Shown in pieces: positions 1-9,342 of a stretch of DNA of 64,000 nucleotides (positions are counted from its first letter, which is position 1; the number at the start of each line of letters is the position of its first letter). This DNA comes from Alicyclobacillus tolerans (lineage in GTDB: Bacteria > Bacillota > Bacilli > Alicyclobacillales > Alicyclobacillaceae): the NCBI RefSeq assembly GCF_900142255.1, contig NZ_FRAF01000014.1, forward strand, positions 22,616 through 86,615, given 5' to 3'. The position numbers and the translations under genes are program-made. The notes below the pieces were generated by a model, which saw only the letters and a program-made list of their open reading frames with translations, made no database searches and had not been told where the DNA came from.

Positions 1-249
1 AAACCCAAAAAACATGGCAGGAAAGAAAATTTCCTCTAACTGCATATCTTGCGGTTCATGAAGTGCATTCTGGCCCTGCAACTCATTGGACTGAGCGGAA
101 GCAAGCCGTCCACCGGGGCGATGGGGCAAAAGATAGATGCCTTTCGTGGTGACAGAGTGCAATACTCCATGATAAACCGTTCCATTCAAGTGATGCACAT
201 ACACCGATTGGCCACGCAGGCGAATGGCGTGATGATACAACGGATGCAT
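1..249 (-). CDS. Hypothetical protein, 3' end outside window
   Basis: An uninterrupted 83-codon frame runs off the left edge of the window. It starts at an ATG preceded by a clear ribosome binding site (AGGGGAGG, about 8 nt upstream), which fixes the strand and start. The protein begins MHPLYHHAIRLRGQSVYVHH and is rich in His and Tyr at the N-terminus. The pattern of a short strand, HLNGTVY, then GVL resembles a small beta-barrel (SH3/Lsm-like) fold, but this is only an impression. I do not recognise the family. The next gene, helD, ends about 110 bp upstream on the same strand, so the two could be co-transcribed. Confidence 0.6.
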   Translation of the reverse strand, partial: MHPLYHHAIRLRGQSVYVHHLNGTVYHGVLHSVTTKGIYLLPHRPGGRLASAQSNELQGQNALHEPQDMQLEEIFFPAMFFGF

Positions 250-266
250 TGATTTAACCTCCCCTA

Positions 267-301
267 AGCACATATTGGGACTACAATGTAGACTATGTGC
301 T
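267..301. promoter_or_regulatory. Inverted repeat before the first gene
   Basis: AGCACATA (267-274) and TATGTGCT (294-301) form a perfect 8-bp inverted repeat. Between them lies a second small palindrome, CTACAATGTAG (281-291). The element sits directly upstream of the ribosome binding site of the partial minus-strand gene and downstream of helD. It could be an operator or a leader stem-loop. There is no U-tract, so a terminator is unlikely. Confidence 0.3.
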
Positions 302-361
302 CAGGAGAGAAGCGGAAGGGGCAGATGCGGATTGGACAATTTACACAGAAGCTGATTTTTC

Positions 362-2512
362 TCAGTCAAGGCTATGGAGAGCCTGGGACAAAAGAGGTGA
401 AGGTTCGCGTTCTGAATACAATACAGCGAGTCGATGCAATGCTCTCGTACTGGCCACATAGAGAAGTTTAGCATACGATTCATTGCCTGGATAAAAGTGT
501 TGACTCACATCAGTCAAAAGAACAGCATCAAATTCCAAGCCCTTTGCAAGATAGGCCGGCATAACCGACAGTCCTCCGCTAAATTCCCGCTGATCCCATG
601 TAACCTGAGTGGCCTTGTATCCAGTCGACTGCAACAAATCTGCATAGTGTTGAGCCAGTTCTTCATTAGGACAAAGCACAGCAATGGAGTGCATTCTCCC
701 TTCACTTTGCCAACTATCTATGCACTTTAGCAACTCTTTTTGCTGAGCTGTTTGATCAGTGTAATGCAACAAATTCACAGCCTCTCCTGATCGATATACG
801 GGGACAGGAAGCGGCAAATGTGGATAGGCAGCAATTGCAGATTTAGCAAACTCGACAATTTCTTGTGTCGATCGATAACTGACTTGTAATTGGAAATTTT
901 GAACACTCTCTTCAGAAAACAAGCCAGACAGTTCTTCCCAATTTTGAACCCCGCTATAGGAATAAATACTTTGAGCGAGATCGCCCAAAATGGTAAACGA
1001 ATCTGTTTGGCAATAAAAACGCAGGATTGCTAATTGTAAAGGTGAAAAATCCTGAGCTTCATCAATGACCACATGCTGTAATTTTGCATCCGGTTGAACA
1101 CCATAGAGCACAAGGCGCAGATAGAGTAAACTGGCTAAGTCTTCCGGCCAAATATAAATGCGCTCACCGCGTTTTCGTTTTACCTGCGACAGAGACTGCT
1201 GCCAAGCCTCTGGCATCAGATTTTGATACATTGTCCACTCGTCCAACGCAGGCCATAATTTCAAGTAACTCTGGTACGCTGTGTTTGCTGCCTTTTTCAA
1301 TTTTTTCTGTCGATCTTCTGCTTGAACTCGTTTATACTCCATATCCATCCAACGTTTGACACGCGCCTGTACACGCATCACTCGAACGGCTAACGCATAG
1401 TGTCGGTAATCCTCTGTAAACCATTTGCGGATCCAATGAGCCTCAAGCTGTACTCCAGGCCAAGGTGTAAAAGTGACGTCAGGGACAGACATTTGTTCTG
1501 CTTCAGAGACAGCTTGTTGCAAGCGTTTCAGCCAGGCCAACCGTCCTTTGGCGTAAATGGTGGCGAACTCGCGACTTGCACTATCCATCCCTGTTTCAAA
1601 CCATCTTTGAACACGCTGACCCTCAGGTATCAATTTAAATCGATAATCCAATTCACGTAAAGCGAATTCACTGAAAGTTGTTTGCAAAACACCACCTACA
1701 CCAAGCTCCGGCAAAACTTCTGAAATATATTCCATAAACATTGGATGAGGTGCAAAAATGGCCATTTTTTCTGCCTTCAACTGCTCACTATGCTGATAGA
1801 GCAAGTACGCCAGACGGTGCAAGGCGACTGTGGTTTTGCCCGATCCGGCTACACCTTGAATAAAGATGGCGCGATTTTTCTCAGCGCGAATAATGGTGTC
1901 CTGTTCTGCCTGAATCGTGGCGACAATGTCTCGCAAACGATTATCTTTTCCTTCTTGTAAACGGTAGAGTAAAAACTCATCTGTTACTTGTCCATTTTGT
2001 TCTCCACGAACAAACGAATCCACTACTCTTTCCAATTGACCGCGACGAATGGCAAGATTCCGTTTTCTCCAAACTGTTCCACTGATTTCACCATCAGGAG
2101 CTTGATAGGTGGCTCTGTCTTGCCCAGCATGAGCATAAAAAATACTGGCGGCTGGAGCACGCCAATCCAGGACTCTTATCGTTCCGTCTGTATCATCCTG
2201 GAGACCACGCTTGCCGATATACCATATTTCCGGCTCGACTTGACCATCGGTTTGAAAATCCAACCTACCGAAGTAAGGTTCCTGAGTGCTTCTGCGCAAT
2301 GCATCGATTCTCTCATCACGCAAACGATCAACCGCCTGCGCAGCGACTTCATCAGCAGTTTGTGGCTCACGTTCATCATTGGGAAATTCTCTCGGAATGT
2401 TTTCTAATCTTTTCAAAGACTGATCGATCCACGCTAATGTTTCCTTCAACTTGCTTGCTTCTTCTTGAATTAACTGATCTGTAGCGGACGTAGTGGCTGA
2501 CTCAGTCTCCAC
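362..2512 (-). CDS. helD: HelD-type RNA polymerase recycling motor (UvrD-like helicase)
   Basis: HelD is a superfamily-1 ATPase that binds stalled or post-termination RNA polymerase and strips it from DNA. This 716-residue protein (Bacillus subtilis HelD is about 774) has an N-terminal coiled-coil arm (about residues 15-50). A classical Walker A, GVAGSGKTTVALHRL, lies near residue 220. Motif II is IDEAQDFSPLQ, and the last 50 residues carry the UvrD-like YVASTRAL motif VI. The GTG start follows AGGAGG with 8 nt spacing. A small membrane-protein gene lies 36 bp upstream on the same strand and may share its transcript. Confidence is high because both ATPase halves and the HelD-style N-terminus are visible. 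Confidence 0.93.
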   Translation of the reverse strand: METESATTSATDQLIQEEASKLKETLAWIDQSLKRLENIPREFPNDEREPQTADEVAAQAVDRLRDERIDALRRSTQEPYFGRLDFQTDGQVEPEIWYIGKRGLQDDTDGTIRVLDWRAPAASIFYAHAGQDRATYQAPDGEISGTVWRKRNLAIRRGQLERVVDSFVRGEQNGQVTDEFLLYRLQEGKDNRLRDIVATIQAEQDTIIRAEKNRAIFIQGVAGSGKTTVALHRLAYLLYQHSEQLKAEKMAIFAPHPMFMEYISEVLPELGVGGVLQTTFSEFALRELDYRFKLIPEGQRVQRWFETGMDSASREFATIYAKGRLAWLKRLQQAVSEAEQMSVPDVTFTPWPGVQLEAHWIRKWFTEDYRHYALAVRVMRVQARVKRWMDMEYKRVQAEDRQKKLKKAANTAYQSYLKLWPALDEWTMYQNLMPEAWQQSLSQVKRKRGERIYIWPEDLASLLYLRLVLYGVQPDAKLQHVVIDEAQDFSPLQLAILRFYCQTDSFTILGDLAQSIYSYSGVQNWEELSGLFSEESVQNFQLQVSYRSTQEIVEFAKSAIAAYPHLPLPVPVYRSGEAVNLLHYTDQTAQQKELLKCIDSWQSEGRMHSIAVLCPNEELAQHYADLLQSTGYKATQVTWDQREFSGGLSVMPAYLAKGLEFDAVLLTDVSQHFYPGNESYAKLLYVASTRALHRLAVLYSEREPSPLLSQALHSLD

Positions 2513-2548
2513 CGGTTTCCCCTCCTGAATCCAAAATAGAAATGAAAG

Positions 2549-2761
2549 TCATGGACGACGTTGATGTTGACGGCGCTCCCATCTGTCAAGCCATTTTTTT
2601 GACCATTCTGCCATTCCTAAAACCATGGCCAACCGGCCAAGTACGCTAAGAATCGGCTGAAGAGTAAAATAGACAGAAAGTGCTAAAAAGGATAGGATAG
2701 CCAGACAGATAAAAATGAGCACTGCCAGCACAACAAGGATGATAAGCAGAACATGTGTCAC
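2549..2761 (-). CDS. Small membrane protein
   Basis: A 70-residue protein with one or two hydrophobic segments: residues 3-30 are almost entirely Leu/Ile/Val/Ala, and a second amphipathic stretch follows near residues 33-50. The tail is basic (DRWERRQHQRR), as in cytosol-facing ends of small membrane proteins. I chose the GTG start because AGGTGA precedes it; an upstream TTG at 2794 has no good ribosome binding site. It lies just before helD on the same strand and is divergent from a phosphotransferase-like gene only about 60 bp away. No family is recognised. Confidence 0.55.
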   Translation of the reverse strand: MTHVLLIILVVLAVLIFICLAILSFLALSVYFTLQPILSVLGRLAMVLGMAEWSKKWLDRWERRQHQRRP

Positions 2762-2820
2762 TGTATCACCTGATTCTTTATCATTTTTAAGCAATGTGGC
2801 CTGCGGAAAAGAGGGATAGG

Positions 2821-3762
2821 ATGAAAAAACAGTTGCTGTGGTTCACGAAGCAATTGGAAGCAGAGAACAGGATATTGCTGCAAGCCACACCCATCTCAAT
2901 GGCAACGACAGCAAACGTCTATCATCTTACTTTAAAGTCAGATCGAGAAATTTTAGAGGCATTTGTAAAGTGCCCTCCGGAGACTGAGAACGAATGGATG
3001 GTTTGTAAATATATTTATCCTTTCATTCCAGAATTCACCCCCCAATTACTGGGTATCTATGAAGAAGGAAAGCACCGTGCTATTTTGCTTTTAGATGAAA
3101 GCGTTCCAGAAAAATCATCAAACAAACATACAACAGACTTGAATCTATATCATAACACAAACGATGAGTGGATAACAGATGCTCTTCCATTAGTGCTGCG
3201 TATGCACCTTGAATGCAGTTCATACACTGAACATTGGCTTCAGGCAGGCTGGACATCCATTCTTCAACCTTACAAACTTGAACCATGGAGAACCCGTGGT
3301 TTGACTGCACTTGAAGAAGCGTACCAAACTGGTCAATCCCCTATAGAAATAGAATGGTTGAATCAACCTCGTCTCTGGTCGTACATTAATGAAACTTATC
3401 AGGGGCGGACAACTTGGACACATGGAGATCTTCACCGTGGAAACTGGGTACATAGCAGGCGGGGATGGTTGTTGATTGACTGGGCATATGCGTATGTCAG
3501 CACGCCATATCGGGATATGGCCATGTTACTTTCGGAAGCTGCCAACCTTCATGCAGCCTGCTCTCTGTGGTCTAACTATGTTACGAATATGAAAGAAGCA
3601 GGCTGGAAGCTAGAAGAAAAGTTCTTTCTGCTTAGTTTGGTCGATCACGTTGTGATGATGATAGGCTTTTTACACCTTACAGAAAACGATCCAGCAAAAA
3701 ATGAAAAAATGCAGCATTACATGTCATTGTTAATGGAACTAGAAAAAGCGGCCGCTGAATGA
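2821..3762 (+). CDS. Aminoglycoside phosphotransferase (APH)-fold kinase
   Basis: The 313-residue protein belongs to the protein-kinase-like APH/choline kinase fold. The catalytic loop THGDLHRGNW contains the expected Asp base and Asn. It is followed by the metal-binding segment LLIDWAYAYVSTPYRDMAML. The N-terminal lobe has a plausible ATP-binding strand pair, but no classical Gly-rich loop is evident. The substrate cannot be read from sequence; relatives phosphorylate small alcohols, amino sugars or methylthioribose. The ATG at 2821 has GAGGG upstream and is preferred to the ATG at 2794. Its 3' end overlaps the convergent hemZ gene by 46 bp. Confidence 0.75.
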   Translation: MKKQLLWFTKQLEAENRILLQATPISMATTANVYHLTLKSDREILEAFVKCPPETENEWMVCKYIYPFIPEFTPQLLGIYEEGKHRAILLLDESVPEKSSNKHTTDLNLYHNTNDEWITDALPLVLRMHLECSSYTEHWLQAGWTSILQPYKLEPWRTRGLTALEEAYQTGQSPIEIEWLNQPRLWSYINETYQGRTTWTHGDLHRGNWVHSRRGWLLIDWAYAYVSTPYRDMAMLLSEAANLHAACSLWSNYVTNMKEAGWKLEEKFFLLSLVDHVVMMIGFLHLTENDPAKNEKMQHYMSLLMELEKAAAE

Positions 3763-5288
3763 TGCGTGTTCTTGTCCCATATTTTTCGAAACTGAGTCAG
3801 CTTGCGGGCAATGACTTCATCTATGGTCTGCACATAAGTATGGGGATCGCGTGGATTAGCAAACCGTCCTGTTACTTTGCCATCCGATGGCCGAACCCAT
3901 TTGCTTACAGCTCCTCCACCAATGCCAAGAATGGTTTGTTTCTCCTCCATAATCAACACATTATAAGGACTCTCTTTACCTGCACGTGCCATTCCTACAT
4001 TTTCAATATGTCCAAGGATATCTCGTTGTCGATAAAGATAGTACGGATAATAAGCGGCTTGACGCAAACTGTGCATGGCTTCATTCATCATCTCTTGAAC
4101 CACAGAATCTGTTGGAATGGAGTATTTTTCTTTTTCTTCACGTACTGCTGCACTTCTTTTAAAAGCGAGCGCATGCACCGTTATGGCTTCAGGTTGGAGA
4201 GCGAGTGTTCGTTCGAGCGTATATTGAACATCGGCCAATGTTTCACTCGGCAGACCCAGTATGAGATCCATATTAATATTGTCAAAACCTGCTTCTCTTG
4301 CCGCGTAAAAACGATGGTCAACCATGTGTGGTGTATGACCCCGTTGAATCAAGCGAAGTGTCTGCTCCCTATATGTCTGAGGATTGATGCTAATACGGTT
4401 GACACCATATTGACGCAAAACTCGCAGTCTATCCGGCGTTATTGTATCAGGACGACCCGCTTCGACTGTGAATTCCCTCCATTGACCATAGCCAGGAATC
4501 CATCGGCGAATCGAATCCAGCAATTTTTCTAATTCCAAAGCGCGAAGACTTGTCGGTGTACCCCCGCCAAGATAGACTGTTGTAACAGGAATGCGGTATT
4601 CTTTCAGCAAATTGGCAATAGCCTTCAATTCTTTTTGCATAGCAGCAAGAAAATCGTTTACGTAATACGCTTTGTCAGCCATTGAGTAAGCTGGAAATGT
4701 ACAGTAAGCGCAATGTGTTGGACAAAATGGAATCCCAATATAAAGACTGACTTCACCTGATAAACGATATAAATCTGGAACAACTGCTAATTCCCGCTGA
4801 GCAACTTCTACAGCGAGTTGAGCTCGAGATGATGAAACGCCATAATCATCTTGTAATTGATTGACAATCCGTTGTGTATCCCACTCTTGCTGCAACAATT
4901 GATGGACTATTTTGATAGGTCGAATGCCTTCTAAAATGCCCCACGGCAATGAATGTTGCAATCCTTCTTCGAGCAGCCGATAGACCAACAATAGATACGC
5001 TCTCTTTATCTTCTTTTCTTTATCTTTCGTTTGCAAATGAGCAGGCAATGAACATCGAATTTCTTTTTGAATCTTATTTTCTGCGCCGAATAAACTTCCT
5101 TGTATATGAATCAACTGATTTTCCATTTGAGAAGAAAGGGATAGCAACCAATCCCCTTCTATGAACCGTTCCTCTATAGAATGTCGGAGAGTACAGAGCT
5201 GTATTTCAGCCAGAGGAAGAAAGCGATGAATGCATCGCTCTAACAGCTCTTGACCAATATCTTCCTGCCTAGCAAGCCAAACTTTCAA
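3717..5288 (-). CDS. hemZ: Radical SAM coproporphyrinogen III oxidase-like protein HemZ
   Basis: Radical SAM protein of the oxygen-independent coproporphyrinogen oxidase group, 523 residues (B. subtilis HemZ is about 500). The iron-sulfur motif is FCPTHCAYC (Cys189, Cys193, Cys196), followed by the SAM-binding TVYLGGGTPTSL. The long N-terminal extension of about 180 residues before the radical SAM core is typical of HemZ rather than HemN or HemW. True HemZ function in haem synthesis is still uncertain in the family. The TTG start follows AGAAGGGGG with 8 nt spacing. metA ends 33 bp upstream on the same strand, so the two may be co-transcribed. The C-terminus overlaps the convergent phosphotransferase gene. 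Confidence 0.88.
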   Translation of the reverse strand: MKVWLARQEDIGQELLERCIHRFLPLAEIQLCTLRHSIEERFIEGDWLLSLSSQMENQLIHIQGSLFGAENKIQKEIRCSLPAHLQTKDKEKKIKRAYLLLVYRLLEEGLQHSLPWGILEGIRPIKIVHQLLQQEWDTQRIVNQLQDDYGVSSSRAQLAVEVAQRELAVVPDLYRLSGEVSLYIGIPFCPTHCAYCTFPAYSMADKAYYVNDFLAAMQKELKAIANLLKEYRIPVTTVYLGGGTPTSLRALELEKLLDSIRRWIPGYGQWREFTVEAGRPDTITPDRLRVLRQYGVNRISINPQTYREQTLRLIQRGHTPHMVDHRFYAAREAGFDNINMDLILGLPSETLADVQYTLERTLALQPEAITVHALAFKRSAAVREEKEKYSIPTDSVVQEMMNEAMHSLRQAAYYPYYLYRQRDILGHIENVGMARAGKESPYNVLIMEEKQTILGIGGGAVSKWVRPSDGKVTGRFANPRDPHTYVQTIDEVIARKLTQFRKIWDKNTHHSAAAFSSSINNDM

Positions 5289-5321
5289 AACGGTATCCCC
5301 CTTCTCACCTTATGCTCACTT

Positions 5322-6236
5322 TTAGTGCAAACTGGATAAATCGTAAGGGGTTTGCTGATAAACGTAATAATTGAGCCAGTTAGAGAAAAGTAAATATGCG
5401 TGTGAACGCCAGTTGTGCAGAGGCGTTTGTGAAGGATCGTCATTCGGAAAATAATTTTTAGGCAATGGCACTTGCAATTGACGCTCAATATCACGATGAT
5501 ATTCTTCCGCTAGTGTCTCCCGATCATATTCCGAGTGGCCGGTGACAAAAATTTGTTGTCCATCTTCCGTAGCTACAATGTAAACGCCTGCTTCTTTAGA
5601 TTTTGAAATCAACTGTAATTCTGGACAAGCTAAAACATCTTTTTCATCCACAGTAGAATGGCGTGAATGGGGCGCTAAAAATCCTTCGTCAAATCCTCTG
5701 ACAAGAGGAATATCCAGACAAATTTCATGAGTAAATACACCAAACATTTTTTCTGCAAGCGGACGCTTGGCAATACCATAATGATGATATAACCCTGCTT
5801 GCGCACCCCAGCAGATATGAATGGTGGATGTAACGTGCTGACGGGACCAATCCAAAATGCGAGTCAATTCCGGCCAATAGGCAACTTCTTCAAACGGCAA
5901 ATGTTCTATTGGCGCTCCCGTGACTATCATGCCATCGAAATTTTGTCTCTCAATATCGCGAAAAGTCGTATAGAACGCTTGCAAGTGTTCAGTTGACGTA
6001 TTCTTTGCTTGATGCGTCTCCATTCTAAGCAGAGTGATTTCCACCTGCAAAGGTGTATTGCCGAGCAAACGCAGAAGTTGCGTCTCAGCAGTCTCTTTAA
6101 TAGGCATAAGATTGAGAATCAAAATTTTTAACGGTCTGATATCTTGATGGAAGGCCCGTTGCTCGTCCATCACAAATACATGCTCTTGTTCCAGAACACG
6201 TTTAGCCGGTAAGCCTTCAGGCAATTTGATGGGCAT
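5322..6236 (-). CDS. metA: Homoserine O-acetyltransferase (MetA family)
   Basis: MetA acylates L-homoserine in methionine biosynthesis using a glutamine-amidotransferase-like fold. The nucleophile Cys142 is in HICWGAQAG, and the catalytic His and Glu are expected in TGHSEYD and the segment after it. Residue 111, in [12 protein letters not shown], is Glu. In characterised MetA enzymes Glu111 gives acetyl-CoA specificity and Gly111 (Escherichia coli) gives succinyl-CoA specificity, so this enzyme is predicted to use acetyl-CoA despite the succinyltransferase family name. Length (304) is normal. The gene lies between an amidase (31 bp upstream) and hemZ (33 bp downstream), all minus strand. No SAM riboswitch or T-box was seen before it. 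Confidence 0.95.
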   Translation of the reverse strand: MPIKLPEGLPAKRVLEQEHVFVMDEQRAFHQDIRPLKILILNLMPIKETAETQLLRLLGNTPLQVEITLLRMETHQAKNTSTEHLQAFYTTFRDIERQNFDGMIVTGAPIEHLPFEEVAYWPELTRILDWSRQHVTSTIHICWGAQAGLYHHYGIAKRPLAEKMFGVFTHEICLDIPLVRGFDEGFLAPHSRHSTVDEKDVLACPELQLISKSKEAGVYIVATEDGQQIFVTGHSEYDRETLAEEYHRDIERQLQVPLPKNYFPNDDPSQTPLHNWRSHAYLLFSNWLNYYVYQQTPYDLSSLH

Positions 6237-6267
6237 GAACGCACCTTCCTTTCCAAATCAAAGTTTT

Positions 6268-7734
6268 TCAATTCTCTGAGCGATACGAAAGCTTTGGTGC
6301 TTGTCGATGCAGCGTTGCTTGTTCATAAGCATAGGCAAGCTGCAATAGGCGCGCCTCAGAAAACGCACAACCTGTAAAGGTCAAACCCCAAGGCATCCCT
6401 TCATCATCATAGCCAGCCGGAACTGTGACAGAAGGATACCCCGCTTTAGCGGCAATCGACGATGCAAAATATCCAGGCGAGACTAGAGCATCCAGAGAAT
6501 GTTCTGCCATCAGGCGATCGAGATTTTGTTGTCTTGACCAATGTAAATCGCGTCTACGCGCGTTTAAATACTCCGCATCTGTGAGCGTACCGCTTGTAGC
6601 TTCGGCACGCAATAACATCTGTTGACCAAATTTTAAAAGACGCTCTGGATCTTTTTCATTAAATCGAATGACATCTTGAAGAGAACGGATAGACACATGA
6701 TGGGGCAACTCTTTCAAATAGGCGTTCAACGCTGACTTAAATTCATAAATCAGTACTTCGTAGCCCGCATCTCCCTCTTCCGGATCTATCAACTCCAAAT
6801 CTTCTATGACAATGGCGCCTTGTTTACGCAATACGTCAAACGCCGCCTGCATAAGTTGATTTTGAGAATCGTTCAATTGACTGAAAAACTGCTTGACAAC
6901 ACCAATCCTTGCTCTATTCAAGCCCTCAGGTGTAAGACCTGCCGTGTAATCATCCAATATTTGACCTTGAGAGGTCAACGTAGCAGCATCATCGGGATCG
7001 ACACCTGCGATAACATTCAGCAATAGCGCAGCGTCTCGTACAGTGCGTGTCATTGGTCCCGCAGTATCTTGACTGTATGCAATCGGAATAATGCCTCGCC
7101 GACTGACCAACCCCACAGTGGGTTTGATACCTACCAAACTGTTTTGGCTGGAAGGACTTAAAATAGAACCGGAAGTTTCTGTACCAATTGCCGCTGTAGC
7201 AAAATCCGCAGCAATGGCTGATCCCGATCCGGCACTCGACCCACCCACATCGAGGCGTCCGGGTCCATAAGGATTGAGCGTCTGGCCCCCTCGCGAACTA
7301 TAACCATTCGGCATATGATCTGCCATAAAATTAGCCCATTCTGTCAAATTGGTTTTGCCGAGCAGAATTGCTCCTGCAGCACGCAATTTGCGAACCAAAA
7401 ATGCATCATATCCTGCATACGATTTTGCTAATGCCATACTTCCCGCACTGGTATGCATGGCATCAGCCGTATTGATATTGTCTTTAATAAGTACAGGGAT
7501 GCCGTGTAATGGCCCGCGTAGCCCCGTCCTGTGACGCTCCCTGTCCATCGCCTCGGCAAGAAATAAAGCGTCCGGATTGATTTCAATGACTGCAGCCAAT
7601 GACGCTCCTTGTTGATTGTTCTCAGCGATTTTCCGCATATATTCAAGGGTTAACTCAACAGCGCTGAATTCTCCCTTTTGCATTGACTGTTGTAATTCTT
7701 CAATGGATTGTTGATCCATGGAAACTTGACTCAT
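6268..7734 (-). CDS. Amidase signature family enzyme
   Basis: Amidase of the Ser-cisSer-Lys family that includes GatA and peptide amidases. The signature GGSSAGSGSAIAADFATAA carries both serines, and the catalytic lysine is in VLIKDNINTADAMHTSAGS. Around 488 residues is normal for single-domain amidases. No gatB or gatC is next to it, and the N-terminus differs from GatA, so a free-standing amidase or peptide-amidase role is more likely than tRNA amidation. The second of two adjacent ATGs (7734) is preferred because AGGAGGG then has 6 nt spacing. An amino-acid permease lies 75 bp upstream on the same strand, consistent with uptake and hydrolysis of an amide. Confidence 0.88.
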   Translation of the reverse strand: MSQVSMDQQSIEELQQSMQKGEFSAVELTLEYMRKIAENNQQGASLAAVIEINPDALFLAEAMDRERHRTGLRGPLHGIPVLIKDNINTADAMHTSAGSMALAKSYAGYDAFLVRKLRAAGAILLGKTNLTEWANFMADHMPNGYSSRGGQTLNPYGPGRLDVGGSSAGSGSAIAADFATAAIGTETSGSILSPSSQNSLVGIKPTVGLVSRRGIIPIAYSQDTAGPMTRTVRDAALLLNVIAGVDPDDAATLTSQGQILDDYTAGLTPEGLNRARIGVVKQFFSQLNDSQNQLMQAAFDVLRKQGAIVIEDLELIDPEEGDAGYEVLIYEFKSALNAYLKELPHHVSIRSLQDVIRFNEKDPERLLKFGQQMLLRAEATSGTLTDAEYLNARRRDLHWSRQQNLDRLMAEHSLDALVSPGYFASSIAAKAGYPSVTVPAGYDDEGMPWGLTFTGCAFSEARLLQLAYAYEQATLHRQAPKLSYRSEN

Positions 7735-7809
7735 CATTGTCCCTCCTAAGTTCATCCGCAAACTGTTTTACTATCGCGAATGTTCTGTAGGGATTACGCC
7801 ATCTATGAC

Positions 7810-9240
7810 CTAGCTTCCTGCACTCTTTTGAATCTTTTTGCGAACAAACCAATAAGCGATGGTAAGCAATAGATAAATAGCAGCAAACGCATAAAATGCG
7901 ATCCGCTGTGATGGCTGAAACAAAGCGTAAATCGTCAATGCCACAATGAGAGCGAGACATACATAGGACGAGACAGGCGCACCGAAGGCTAGCTTGGAAA
8001 CTTGAAAGGATTGGCTGGCAGAGCGTAAACGAGAGCGCCAACTGATAAAAGTGAGCAACATAACAAACCAATAGAAAAAAGTCATGAAACTGGACGCACT
8101 GATTAAAAACTGATACACATTAGACGGCAGAGCATAAGCAAGAATCAGCGAAAGCGCAATTCCAATCGCTGTAGCGAGTAGAGCCCCATATTGAACTCCG
8201 CGTTGATTTTGAATCTTAACAAAACGCGGCGCTTCATTTGTCTCGCCAAGACTGTACAAAATCTGCATGGAAGAAAAAACGGCGCCTGCCATGACGCTAA
8301 ATGAGGCGATTAGAATGGCAGCATTGAAAATGTCAGCTAGCCAAATTGTACCGTGGCGCTGCAAAGTCAACACAAATGGACTAATCGATGTATTGACACT
8401 TTGTGTCGGTTCAAACCAAATAACAAAACCCACGGCCATAATGTAAAGTACCGTCAGGATGAGAATAGTAAGAATTGCAGATAACTCGACATCCCGACCA
8501 CGCGGTGTTTTGACAGCTGCAGTAGCAAAGACACCTATCCCCGCATAAGCAAAGACGACAATCAACATGGACTGCATAAGTCCCGTAAAACCGTGTGTAA
8601 AGAAAGTCTCCGATGAAGAAAGGAAAGCTGCTGGATGCGGCATCCCTGTTAATAAACCGCTGATTAAAAGAACAGCAAAAAGAATAAAACCGACCAAAGC
8701 CGCAATCTTTACAACAGACATAAAAGACTCAACGCGATCGAAATTCCTTACACCAAACGCATTAATGATAAGAATAATAATGGAATATATGGAGGCAGTC
8801 AGCCACTCTGCAATATGGGGTAGCCATATATGGGTAAATACAGCCATAGCTACAGCTTCACTGGCAATCGTCAATACACTCGTCAAGTAATAAATCCATC
8901 CCTGCAAATAGCCAGCGTAGGAACCAAGATAACGATCGGCATAAACTTTGAATGAGCCTTCTTCAGGCTCCTTGACAGCAATCGAAGTAAGAGCGCCTGT
9001 CACTTGAGCGGTAAGAATTCCACCAATAAGAAATGCAATCAAAACAGATGGTCCTGCTAAACGAATGGGTACGCCGCAGCCAAGAAAAAAACCTGCGCCA
9101 ATAATACCCCCGATACCAATCAGCGTCAGCATAGGGACACCAGGTGCTTTTTCCGGTTTTACATCATGATGATGGTGCAGGGATGGTGTATTTGAAATAA
9201 TTGGACGCCAACTTGCCCTTTTGCCTCCGCTGCTCTGCAT
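7810..9240 (-). CDS. APC-superfamily amino acid permease
   Basis: Polytopic membrane transporter of the amino acid-polyamine-organocation type, 476 residues with about 12 hydrophobic segments. The first helix has the family signature IGIGGIIGAGFFLGCG, which forms the backbone-binding site for amino acid substrates. Helix 3-5 segments such as GYLQGWIYYLTSVLTIASEA are also typical. A cytosolic N-terminal tail contains a run of four histidines (SLHHHHD). The ATG at 9240 follows GGGAGG and is preferred to the upstream in-frame start at 9279. Substrate is unknown; the adjacent amidase suggests an amino acid or its amide. Confidence 0.88.
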   Translation of the reverse strand: MQSSGGKRASWRPIISNTPSLHHHHDVKPEKAPGVPMLTLIGIGGIIGAGFFLGCGVPIRLAGPSVLIAFLIGGILTAQVTGALTSIAVKEPEEGSFKVYADRYLGSYAGYLQGWIYYLTSVLTIASEAVAMAVFTHIWLPHIAEWLTASIYSIIILIINAFGVRNFDRVESFMSVVKIAALVGFILFAVLLISGLLTGMPHPAAFLSSSETFFTHGFTGLMQSMLIVVFAYAGIGVFATAAVKTPRGRDVELSAILTILILTVLYIMAVGFVIWFEPTQSVNTSISPFVLTLQRHGTIWLADIFNAAILIASFSVMAGAVFSSMQILYSLGETNEAPRFVKIQNQRGVQYGALLATAIGIALSLILAYALPSNVYQFLISASSFMTFFYWFVMLLTFISWRSRLRSASQSFQVSKLAFGAPVSSYVCLALIVALTIYALFQPSQRIAFYAFAAIYLLLTIAYWFVRKKIQKSAGS

Positions 9241-9342
9241 AGCGATTCCTCCCTCGCTGTCAGGGCAAAGAGAAAACACTGTTTATCCCTTTGAACCTGC
9301 TTGACATCAGAAGGTAGTATGCAGCATGCTTCACCACTTCAT

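Noticed and set aside
3759..4532. A 257-codon open frame on the plus strand
   Set aside because: It lies entirely antisense to hemZ, has low-complexity Cys/Ser-rich translation and no ribosome binding site.
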